A DNA stretch of 24,980 bases from Acidimicrobiia bacterium (lineage in GTDB: Bacteria > Actinomycetota > Acidimicrobiia > Spongiisociales > SHLN01). A model generated the notes under the pieces. The model did no database searches and was not told the origin of the DNA. It worked only from the letters and a program-made list of their open reading frames with translations. Below, piece after piece: positions 1 through 5,275 of this stretch; position 1 is the stretch's first letter; every line of letters begins with the position of its first letter. The stretch spans positions 1-24,980 of the forward strand of contig SHLN01000006.1 of the NCBI GenBank assembly GCA_004283105.1, in the 5' to 3' direction. The position numbers and the translations under genes were made by a program.

Positions 1-290
1 ACGAAGTAAACGAACTGCCCTTCCCGGAGGGCACGTTCTTTCTCGCCAGCTTTGGTCACGTCATGGGCGGCTACGACGCCGGCTACTACGGGTACCTGTG
101 GTCGAAGGTCTTCGGAGACGACATGTACAGCCGGTTCCAGTCGGAGGGGATCCTCAACCCGTCGGTGGGACGGGCCTACCGATCGGTCATCCTCGAACAG
201 GGCGGTAGCAAGGATGCCGACACGCTCCTCCTCGAGTTCCTCGGGCGCCCGCCCAGCAACGAGGCGTTCCTCGCCAACCTGGGTCTGTAG
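1..290 (+). CDS. M3-family (thimet-type) oligopeptidase, C-terminal fragment
   Basis: The reading frame enters from outside the window (first full codon at base 3) and ends at TAG 288-290, leaving 95 residues. It reads FGHVMGGYDAGYYGYLWSKV, then a segment containing GILNPSVGRAYR, and ends in FLGRPPSNEAFLANLGL. This is the conserved C-terminus of M3 metallopeptidases (thimet oligopeptidase, Dcp, OpdA), where GYDAGYYGYLWSKV forms part of the substrate cleft. The HExxH zinc site would lie upstream, outside the window. These enzymes are cytosolic and cut short peptides. The subfamily cannot be decided from the tail alone. No downstream gene on the same strand follows closely, so this is probably the end of its transcript. 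Confidence 0.88.
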   Translation, partial: EVNELPFPEGTFFLASFGHVMGGYDAGYYGYLWSKVFGDDMYSRFQSEGILNPSVGRAYRSVILEQGGSKDADTLLLEFLGRPPSNEAFLANLGL

Positions 291-296
291 CGGTCG

Positions 297-324
297 GTCC
301 GCACCCGGCGCCCGCGTCGCGGAC
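297..324. terminator. possible terminator hairpin after the peptidase gene
   Basis: GTCCGC (297-302) is repeated inverted as GCGGAC (319-324) with a 16-nt GC-rich spacer, just after the peptidase stop codon and ahead of the convergent gene that ends at 380. There is no T-run, so it is at best a weak or factor-dependent terminator. The rest of 291-379 shows nothing recognisable. Confidence 0.3.
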
Positions 325-379
325 GGAGATCCACACAATCGGTGCAGCCACCGTGCGGGCGCGTGGGCGGGCTATCCCG

Positions 380-853
380 TCACCGGCTCCCGAAGGCGGG
401 CCGAGGTGTCGCCCGCCGTTTGCGATACGGGCGGGTCGCCGACGTCGGGCTGGGAGGACGGTGGATCGGGAGGCCACGATCCGATTCGCCCAGGACCTCG
501 GCGGTCCGCTCCCTGGTGGGCCCGTTGCTCTTGGCGGCCGCCAGGATGCGCTCGACACCGGAGGTCCTCAAATACTTCAAGGGCGATGAGTAGCCAAGCG
601 CCTGGTTGGGTCGAACGAGCCAGTCGGCGATCTCGATATCCGAATACTCCCGTTTCAGCTCTTGCACGACCGCGCCCAATTCCGGCCGCACCCCGGTGCG
701 ATCGAACTGGAAGCCGAAGTAGGCCTCCTGCAACCACCTGCCCTCGACTCTGAGCAGGTCCGGCCGGAAGGCGACGAGACCTGCCGGGATGCGGGCGAGG
801 CGGGCGGCCTGCGCTCGCGTCAAGAACGGCCCTTGCAGAACTCGCTCGCTCAC
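380..853 (-). CDS. small DNA-binding protein, Rv2175c / DUF2384 (MbcA-ParS-Xre)-like
   Basis: 157 residues from a GTG start at 853 that overlaps the stop of the upstream kinase-like gene (GTGA). Residues 10-48 (LTRAQAARLARIPAG, then GRWLQEAYFGF) look like a compact winged-helix or MerR-like DNA-binding region. Residues 72-107 contain EIADWLVRPNQALGYSSPL, matching the WL-x2-PN-x-ALG-x3-PL pattern of the DUF2384 / MbcA-ParS-Xre C-terminal domain and the similar layout of mycobacterial Rv2175c. Residues 108-157 form a basic, proline-rich tail with no recognisable fold. Family members are transcription factors or antitoxins; no RES-type toxin lies next to it. The overlap implies co-translation with the kinase-like gene. 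The role is unknown; the domain match is by eye. Confidence 0.6.
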   Translation of the reverse strand: MSERVLQGPFLTRAQAARLARIPAGLVAFRPDLLRVEGRWLQEAYFGFQFDRTGVRPELGAVVQELKREYSDIEIADWLVRPNQALGYSSPLKYLRTSGVERILAAAKSNGPTRERTAEVLGESDRGLPIHRPPSPTSATRPYRKRRATPRPAFGSR

Positions 854-1617
854 GGTCGGCTCTCGGTGCGATTCGACGAGACCATGTGCCGCAGGGCAGC
901 CACGACCGAATCGGCGATCAGATCCACGGACACCCGCCCCGTGTTCCAGACGGCGTCGTATCGAGTCGGATCGTCGATGTCGACCCGGAAGTGGGACTTG
1001 AGGAGCCGTGCCCGGGACGTGTCGATCCTGCGCGCCTCGAGACGGGCCGCCTTCTCGTCGAGGTCGTAGTAGGCCATCACCCGCTCGATGCGGGTCTCCT
1101 CAGGAGCAATGAGACGCAAGGCGAGGCCGTGCTCCATGTCTCGCGTCACTTCCGATCCGGCCCGGCCGACGATGATGGCCTTGCCGATGGACGCAACCGC
1201 GCTCACAACCTGGAACACATGGAGCATGAGCATGTCCTGGTCGATGCTCGAGCCGAGCATCTGACGAAGGAACTCGTCGGTTCTGGTGCGGTACTCCTCG
1301 GCCAGGAGCGACGACATCGACTGTGAATGGGTGGGGTTCTCGGCGACGATCTCACAGAGGCGGCGATCGAAGACCTGCCACCCTCCGAAGAGAACGGCAT
1401 CATCCTGGCCGGCAAACACCTCGAGCAGCGTCTCGGCGAGCCGATGTCCGCCGGCCCCCGCCTGCCGGGAGATCGTGATGAACGGCCGAACTCTCGCGTC
1501 GGCTCCGTTCTCATCGTCGGCGCTCATCTCGGTCGAATGGGCGGCGAGATAGGCCTCGATTCCCGTCAATCGACTCGTACCAGGGGTTCGGGTTGTCGTG
1601 CCCACAACCCCAATCAT
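850..1617 (-). CDS. cytidylate kinase-like protein (AAK26 / CMPK-like family)
   Basis: 255 residues. The P-loop region is RPFITISRQAGAGGHRLAET (residues 44-63), the hallmark of the cytidylate-kinase-like family, with GAGG replacing the classic GxGKS. Residues 82-94 (VFDRRLCEIVAEN) and 147-158 (AIIVGRAGSEVT) follow the family pattern, as does an arginine-rich lid-like helix (ARLEARRIDTSRARLLK, about 191-207). The family binds nucleotides and is presumed to phosphorylate a small molecule, but true substrates are mostly unknown. The ATG at 1617 is preceded by GGGAG four bases upstream. The segment GIEAYLAAH (19-27) fits the family's usual N-terminal helix, so the start cannot lie much further in. 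It overlaps the downstream DUF2384-like gene by four bases. Confidence 0.75.
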   Translation of the reverse strand: MIGVVGTTTRTPGTSRLTGIEAYLAAHSTEMSADDENGADARVRPFITISRQAGAGGHRLAETLLEVFAGQDDAVLFGGWQVFDRRLCEIVAENPTHSQSMSSLLAEEYRTRTDEFLRQMLGSSIDQDMLMLHVFQVVSAVASIGKAIIVGRAGSEVTRDMEHGLALRLIAPEETRIERVMAYYDLDEKAARLEARRIDTSRARLLKSHFRVDIDDPTRYDAVWNTGRVSVDLIADSVVAALRHMVSSNRTESRP

Positions 1618-1701
1618 CGGTCTCCCGGGGCCAATAGACCAGAGGCAGGTGGCACAATTCGAAGTGACTTTGGGCGCCTGGCCAAGATTGGGGGTCTGGC
1701 T

Positions 1702-1729
1702 GTTGACCGTTGACTGTCGACTGTTGACG
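1702..1729. repeat. heptamer tandem array A (GTTGACC family, 4 units)
   Basis: Four consecutive 7-bp units: GTTGACC, GTTGACT, GTCGACT, GTTGACG. It lies between a 7-bp inverted repeat and directly precedes the Y-module head. The same GTTGACC unit recurs at 19179-19206. Confidence 0.85.
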
Positions 1730-1746
1730 CCGGCAACGCCGGCCAG

Positions 1747-2104
1747 ACGCGAAAAACCCCGGGTGAGCGTCGGCCGAAACCTTCGCCCCTCCGGGGCTTT
1801 CGTCCGAAGCCGCCCGAGGGCTGCTCCGATCCTCTCCGTTTGGCCGAAGCCTCCCGGTGAGGCACCTCTCCGTCCGGCCGAAACCGTCCGTCGAGGCGGT
1901 GGCTTCGCCAGCGTCCGAGTGAGCCCGAAAGCCCTCTTGGCCGTTCCCCTTGCGGGGCGTCCGACGAAGCCGCTCCTCCGACCCTTGCGGGCCTTCGGAG
2001 TGTGCTGAAGTTTCCCTCAGCACTCGAAAGAATTTACGTGGTAGGAACGTCCCGGTCAAATCAGATCGCTAGTTAGTTTTCGCGCCTTAGAAGTTGTTTT
2101 CGCG
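1747..2104 (+). repeat. Y module, copy 1 (non-coding element with conserved head and tail)
   Basis: The head (1747-1776) matches copy 2 (3367-3396) at 26 of 30 positions without gaps; the shared cores are CCCGRGTGAGC and TCGGCCG. An inner block at 1919-1957 (GTGAGCCCG followed by GTTCCCCTTGCGGGG) resembles 3482-3503 in copy 2. The tail (2052-2104) matches 4044-4096 at 44 of 53 positions without gaps and includes the identical GCTAGTTAGTTTTCGCGC and a second TTTTCGCG. Between them are many GGCCGAAACC/GGCCGAAGCC words and small hairpins, for example GTGCTGA/TCAGCAC at 2002-2023. A short hairpin, GCCGGC-AAC-GCCGGC (1729-1743), directly precedes the head. Orientation is set by the downstream channel gene and is arbitrary. 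Nature unknown: structured RNA or non-autonomous mobile repeat. Confidence 0.65.
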
Positions 2105-2153
2105 GGGGTTTGGTGCCCTGAAATCGATGCCACGGATCGGGCCCTCCGGCTTC

Positions 2154-2159
2154 TACTCT
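2154..2159 (+). promoter_or_regulatory. -10 box for the MscS gene, leaderless type
   Basis: TACTCT fits TAnnnT and lies 8 nt before the ATG at 2168. No Shine-Dalgarno sequence is present, so transcription probably starts at or next to the start codon. No clear -35 box. Confidence 0.5.
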
Positions 2160-2167
2160 CGGGCTCA

Positions 2168-3052
2168 ATGGACGACTTCTTCACGGCTCCGGACCAGTGG
2201 CAGAACCGGTTGGCGGTCACGGCCACGGTGGTCATCGGGGCGGTCATCGTGCGCCTGATCGTGCTGCGGATTGTCCGCCGTCGAATCGACGACACAGAGA
2301 TCTGGTATCGCACCCAGAAGGTGACGAGCTACGGCGGCACATTCATCGTGATACTCGTGGTCTCGTTCGTGTGGTTCCAGGTGAGCAACATCGGCGCGTG
2401 GATCGGCGTGGTCTCCGCCGGTGTCGCCATCGCACTCGCCGACATCCTCCGGAACTTCGCCGGGTGGGGGTACATCCTGCTCCGGCGCCCATTCAAGGTT
2501 GGTGACCGGGTCGAGATCAACGGCCAGGCCGGAGATGTCGTCGACGTGCGCAGCCAACGCTTCTCTATGCTCGAGATCAAAGGTTGGGTAGATGCCGACC
2601 AGTCGACCGGCCGCATCATCCAGATCCCGAACGGCCTTCTCTTCAGCAAGCCGCTCGCCAACTACACCGAGGGCTTCCCCTACATCTGGCACGAGATGGC
2701 AATGCTCGTGACGTTTGAATCCGACTGGAAGCGGGCCGAGACGATCATGACGGAGGCCCTCACCGAGCATGCTCCCAGCATGGCCTCGGATGAGGCCCGG
2801 AGGGCAATCCGGGAGGCCGCCACCGAATACCAGATTCGCTACACCCACCTCACCCCCACGACGTATGTGGCGGTCAAGGACAGCGGAGTGATGATCACCG
2901 GCCGCGCCATCATCCCGGTTCGGTCGCGCCGCCACATCGACACCACCATCTGGCGATCGTTGCTGGACAAGCTCGATGCCGAACCGACGGTCGAGCTTGC
3001 CTACCCGACGGTGCGGACGTATTTGCCGGAGATTGCGGTGAGGCAGCAGTAG
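2168..3052 (+). CDS. MscS-family mechanosensitive ion channel
   Basis: 294 residues. Hydrophobic segments at about 15-37, 55-74 and 78-105. The third, GVVSAGVAIALADILRNFAG, is the pore helix pattern of MscS: small residues (G, A) spaced for helix packing, then a kink. It is followed by RRPFKVGDRVEI and GQAGDVVDV (about 107-127), the signature start of the MscS beta domain, and IIQIPNGLLFSKPLANYT (about 150-167). The protein ends in a cytoplasmic alpha/beta domain. Such channels open on membrane tension and release solutes during hypo-osmotic shock. Its length matches compact MscS proteins. It stands alone between two repeat-rich non-coding stretches and has a leaderless-type promoter. Confidence 0.9.
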   Translation: MDDFFTAPDQWQNRLAVTATVVIGAVIVRLIVLRIVRRRIDDTEIWYRTQKVTSYGGTFIVILVVSFVWFQVSNIGAWIGVVSAGVAIALADILRNFAGWGYILLRRPFKVGDRVEINGQAGDVVDVRSQRFSMLEIKGWVDADQSTGRIIQIPNGLLFSKPLANYTEGFPYIWHEMAMLVTFESDWKRAETIMTEALTEHAPSMASDEARRAIREAATEYQIRYTHLTPTTYVAVKDSGVMITGRAIIPVRSRRHIDTTIWRSLLDKLDAEPTVELAYPTVRTYLPEIAVRQQ

Positions 3053-3057
3053 AAGAG

Positions 3058-3106
3058 CGTCCTTCGTCCCTCGTCCCTCGTCCCTCGTCCCTCGTCCCTT
3101 GTCGCT
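3058..3106. repeat. heptamer tandem array B (CGTCCCT, 5 perfect + 2 degenerate units)
   Basis: CGTCCCT occurs five times head-to-tail at 3065-3099, preceded by CGTCCTT (3058-3064) and followed by TGTCGCT (3100-3106), all in 7-bp phase. It begins six bases after the MscS stop codon. Confidence 0.92.
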
Positions 3107-3127
3107 CGACGTGGAGTTCGACCTCGA

Positions 3128-3148
3128 CCACCGGCCACCGGCCACCGG
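3128..3148. repeat. heptamer tandem array C (CCACCGG, 3 units)
   Basis: CCACCGG is repeated three times without a mismatch, 21 bp after array B and directly upstream of X module copy 1. Confidence 0.85.
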
Positions 3149-3165
3149 CATCGAAGCACCAACCA

Positions 3166-3335
3166 GGATCGTCACGCGGCGATGTGGTTTCTCTGGGCCA
3201 GGCGGGCTGCCCGGTGGGCAGCTTGGCGGCGCCGTTCGTCGGTCAGCTCAGACGCGGTGGCAACAGTCGACTTCTCGGCCCTTGTCGCGCGGCAGCGATG
3301 TCTCGGCCGAGAAGTGACAGAGGGAATCCGCGGGC
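3166..3335 (+). repeat. X module, copy 1 (structured repeat)
   Basis: It shares with copy 2 (4183-4335) an ordered set of blocks: GTGGTT (3184-3189), three bases, CTGGGC (3193-3198), then a perfect hairpin (here GCTGCCC-GGT-GGGCAGC, 3206-3222), then GTCGAYTTCTCGGSCCTTG, a spacer, and CCGAGAARTGACA followed by GGAATC. ACTTCTCGGCC (3270-3280) and GGCCGAGAAGT (3305-3315) form a perfect 11-bp inverted repeat with a 24-nt spacer. The left boundary is approximate. Strand is assigned by convention only. Confidence 0.6.
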
Positions 3336-3714
3336 CTCGGCGAGTTGCTCCGCAACTCGCTTCCAAACGCGGAAAATCCCGAGTGAGCCTCGGCCGTGAC
3401 CAAAACCCTCTCGGGATGTTTCCGCTGCCGGGCGGACCCTTGCGGGGCCGTGCCGGCGGTTTCCGCCCGAGATCCGTGCCCGTGAGCCCGTTTCCCTTGC
3501 GGGCGCCGAAGCGTTTTTGGCGCTTCAACGTTCCAGCGTCGCTGGCCCGAAGACCTTACGGTCATCGAGTGTCGGTCTGCGCCTCGCCCTTGCGGGTCCG
3601 GCCCTCGCCGACTCTCGTCCTCCGCCGAAGCGGTGAACAAGATGTGGTCTCCCGGCGACCGTCCGAGCCTTGTGAGCTCTTTCGGCCGGCCCGATCGGGG
3701 CCCGGGTGGCCACT

Positions 3715-3735
3715 CCTGCGGTAGCGAACCGCAGG
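3715..3735. other. perfect 8-bp hairpin
   Basis: CCTGCGGT and ACCGCAGG pair perfectly around the 5-nt loop AGCGA. It lies inside Y module copy 2, just before the ~55-bp tandem repeat. No T-run follows immediately, although CTTTTTAC lies 13 bases downstream. Confidence 0.6.
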
Positions 3736-3777
3736 ATCCTGTTCCGGCTTTTTACACCTTCCCAGGATCCCGTCCCG

Positions 3778-3945
3778 GGCTTTGACACCCGTTCCGGGGT
3801 CCGGTCGAGCTTGCGCCCTTCCGGGTCCCAAGCGGGTTTTGACACCCGTCTGGGGTCCGGTCCAGCTTTCGCCTTTCCGGTCCAATCGGGCTGTTACACC
3901 CGCCTGGAGGTCCGGTTGGACTTTCGTCCTTCCGGGGTTCTCACA
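3778..3945. repeat. imperfect tandem repeat, ~55-bp unit, 3 copies plus a partial one
   Basis: Units begin at 3778 (GGCTTTGACACCC), 3835 (GGTTTTGACACCC) and 3889 (GGCTGTTACACCC), giving periods of 57 and 54 bp. Each continues with a CTGGGGTCCGGT-like block and an AGCTTTCGCCCTTCCGG-like block. A decayed first copy starts at 3746 (GGCTTTTTACACC). Unit lengths are multiples of three, so repeats show up as peptide repeats in several frames, but no frame has a plausible gene structure. Confidence 0.7.
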
Positions 3946-4136
3946 AACCTCTCGATCTGCAAGCCCGCCTTCGGCTTTCGCTCTCCGGCCGGGTCGACCC
4001 GGTTGCCCGGGCGACGGAGATGAATGTACGACCTCCGGGCTGTCCGGTCAAATGAAATTGCTAGTTAGTTTTCGCGCGATAGGAGGACTTTTCGCGAGAG
4101 CCCTCGCGCGGGGTTTGCGCGACCGAATATCAGGAT

Positions 4137-4164
4137 CGTTACCCGTTGCCCGTTTCCCGTTACC
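4137..4164. repeat. heptamer tandem array D (CGTTnCC, 4 units)
   Basis: Four 7-bp units: CGTTACC, CGTTGCC, CGTTTCC, CGTTACC, followed by a decayed CGTACC. The array sits between the tail of Y module copy 2 and X module copy 2. Confidence 0.82.
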
Positions 4165-4182
4165 CGTACCAACCCACCAACG

Positions 4183-4335
4183 GCAGGCATCGCGCCGAAA
4201 CGTGGTTGGCCTGGGCTCGGCCGCCTCGCGGCCGACCTTCGATCACTCCGCCTTCCGGCGGCAGCCCGTCGATTTCTCGGGCCTTGACGTCCCTGCGCTT
4301 ATCAATGTGCCGAGAAATGACAACAGGAATCGCCC
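4183..4335 (+). repeat. X module, copy 2 (structured repeat)
   Basis: Same block order as copy 1: GTGGTT (4202-4207), three bases, CTGGGC (4211-4216), then the perfect hairpin TCGGCCGC-CTC-GCGGCCGA (4217-4235). The hairpin differs from copy 1 in sequence but not in position or loop size. ATTTCTCGG (4272-4280) and CCGAGAAAT (4310-4318) form a 9-bp inverted repeat. The C-G pair at position 2 of copy 1 has become T-A here, a compensatory change. An extra hairpin CCGCC-TTCC-GGCGG lies at 4248-4261. Confidence 0.6.
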
Positions 4336-4363
4336 TAATTACATTCGTGTCACTCTCGTCCCG

Positions 4364-4369
4364 TATAGT
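4364..4369 (+). promoter_or_regulatory. -10 box for the RecB-like nuclease gene, leaderless type
   Basis: TATAGT is close to the -10 consensus and lies 7 nt before the ATG at 4377. No Shine-Dalgarno sequence is visible, consistent with a leaderless mRNA. Confidence 0.55.
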
Positions 4370-4376
4370 GCCAGAT

Positions 4377-5189
4377 ATGGATCGAGTGTCACCAAGTCGG
4401 CTGAGCGACTTCAAGCAGTGCCCCCAATTGTTCAAGTTCCGGTCGATCGATCGGCTCCTCGAACCCGCCACCATCTATCAGGCGCGCGGGACCACCGCCC
4501 ACCTCGCTCTCCAGCGGCTCTACGGCCTGGACGCGGTCGAGCGCACGCCCGAGCGCCTCTATGACTTGTTCCGGGAGGCATGGGCCGAGGTCCGGGACGA
4601 CGAGTACCCGGACATGTTCGAGTCCGTCGAAGAGGAGCGTGCCTGGGGTATCGAGAGCATGGAGCTGCTCGCCAACTACTTCTCGGTGGAAGACCCGCAG
4701 GAGATCTCCCCGGTCGGGTGCGAGCTCGACCTGCTCGAGGAAGTCAACACGGTGAAGGTGCGCGGCATCCTCGACCGGATCGACGAGAACGAGAACGGAG
4801 AGCTCGTCGTCACCGACTACAAGACCGGTAAGGCACCCCCCGAGCGCTACGCCCTCCCCGCCTTCTTTGCGCTCAAGATCTACGCCCTCCTCACCCGCAA
4901 GCATCTTGGTCGAGCCCCGGTACAGCTCCGCCTGCTCTACCTGAACGGGCCGACTCTCTACTCGCTCGACGTCGACGAGCAACAGCTCGACGCCATGGAG
5001 AAACAGGTTCGCGCCCTATGGGTGGCCATCCAGCGCGCCGAGGAGCGCGAGTCCTACCCACCCCGCCAGTCGAGGCTGTGCGATTGGTGCTCGTTCCAGG
5101 AAATCTGCCCCGCCTTCGGGGGCACCGGCGAACCCACCGCCGACATGAAGCGCCGGCCCGAGCAGGTCCCTGAGCCGACTCCGGCCTAG
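4377..5189 (+). CDS. RecB-family PD-(D/E)XK nuclease with probable 4Fe-4S site
   Basis: 270 residues. SPSRLSDFKQCPQLFKF (5-21) is the N-terminal RecB/Cas4 motif with Cys15. GILDRID (130-136) followed by VVTDYKTGK (144-152) gives the nuclease core Asp133, Asp147 and Lys149. The C-terminus CDWCSFQEIC supplies Cys235, Cys238 and Cys244. Together with Cys15 this makes the C-xn-C-x2-C-x5-C iron-sulfur pattern of AddB and Cas4. There is no helicase domain. The length matches stand-alone actinobacterial RecB-family exonucleases such as mycobacterial Rv2119. The start is the ATG right behind a TATAGT box; the longer upstream frame runs through repeat DNA. The DNA substrate is unknown. Ends 86 bp before the FAD oxidoreductase gene and may share a transcript with it. 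Confidence 0.82.
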   Translation: MDRVSPSRLSDFKQCPQLFKFRSIDRLLEPATIYQARGTTAHLALQRLYGLDAVERTPERLYDLFREAWAEVRDDEYPDMFESVEEERAWGIESMELLANYFSVEDPQEISPVGCELDLLEEVNTVKVRGILDRIDENENGELVVTDYKTGKAPPERYALPAFFALKIYALLTRKHLGRAPVQLRLLYLNGPTLYSLDVDEQQLDAMEKQVRALWVAIQRAEERESYPPRQSRLCDWCSFQEICPAFGGTGEPTADMKRRPEQVPEPTPA

Positions 5190-5275
5190 AGGCTGCTCGA
5201 GCTCGAGCCGGTGTATTGCGGACGCCGCCTATCCGGGATACGGTCCTGGCCCAGGCCGATGATTGGACGGACAGG

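Larger units (their letters stand above)
1618..2167. other. 550-bp non-coding, repeat-rich gap between divergent genes
   Basis: No credible protein gene. The stretch holds a heptamer array (1702-1729), the first Y module (1747-2104), two CCCTTGCGGG mini-hairpins (1946-1957 and 1982-1991), a 7-bp stem at 2002-2023 and the promoter of the channel gene (2154-2159). GTCTGGC (1694-1700) and GCCAGAC (1742-1748) form a perfect 7-bp inverted repeat that encloses the heptamer array and the GCCGGC-AAC-GCCGGC hairpin (1729-1743). Confidence 0.7.
3367..4096 (+). repeat. Y module, copy 2
   Basis: Head (3367-3396) and tail (4044-4096) match copy 1 as described there, but the distance between them is about 730 bp against 358 bp in copy 1. 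The additional length includes the ~55-bp tandem repeat at 3778-3945 and several hairpins. Three CCCTTGCGGG mini-hairpins occur at 3437-3446, 3494-3503 and 3587-3596. The tail is followed by GCGAG-AGCC-CTCGC (4094-4107). This copy lies between the two X modules. Confidence 0.62.
3053..4376. other. 1.3-kb non-coding, repeat-dense region
   Basis: No believable gene; the open frames here have no recognisable domain and follow the repeats. In order it holds heptamer arrays B (3058-3106) and C (3128-3148), X module copy 1 (3166-3335), a perfect 9-bp hairpin GCGAGTTGC-TCC-GCAACTCGC (3340-3360), Y module copy 2 (3367-4096) with an internal ~55-bp tandem repeat (3778-3945), heptamer array D (4137-4164), X module copy 2 (4183-4335) and the promoter of the nuclease gene (4364-4369). 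Other hairpins are GAAGCG/CGCTTC (3508-3526), CCAGC/GCTGG (3533-3545) and CCTGCGGT/ACCGCAGG (3715-3735). Confidence 0.7.

Noticed and set aside
1598..2008. Plus-strand open frame of 136 codons
   Set aside because: It runs through heptamer array A and Y module copy 1; the translation is arginine/proline-rich with no domain, and the similarity to the frame at 3182 comes from the repeat.
3058..3148. CRISPR array
   Set aside because: Units are seven bases and directly adjacent with no spacers, and no cas gene is present.
3182..3724. Plus-strand open frame of 180 codons
   Set aside because: It crosses X copy 1 and Y copy 2, lacks a ribosome binding site or domain, and the repeats give similar peptides in other frames.
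4146..4376. N-terminal extension of the RecB-like nuclease
   Set aside because: It translates heptamer array D and X copy 2; the -10 box directly before ATG 4377 and the family N-terminus support the short form.
3782..4564. Plus-strand open frame of 260 codons containing peptide repeats
   Set aside because: The peptide repeats come from the ~55-bp tandem repeat whose units happen to be multiples of three, and the frame ends inside the nuclease gene in another frame.
4377..5189. Cas4 of a CRISPR system
   Set aside because: The Fe-S nuclease layout would fit, but there is no CRISPR array or other cas gene, and stand-alone RecB-like nucleases of this size are common in Actinobacteria.
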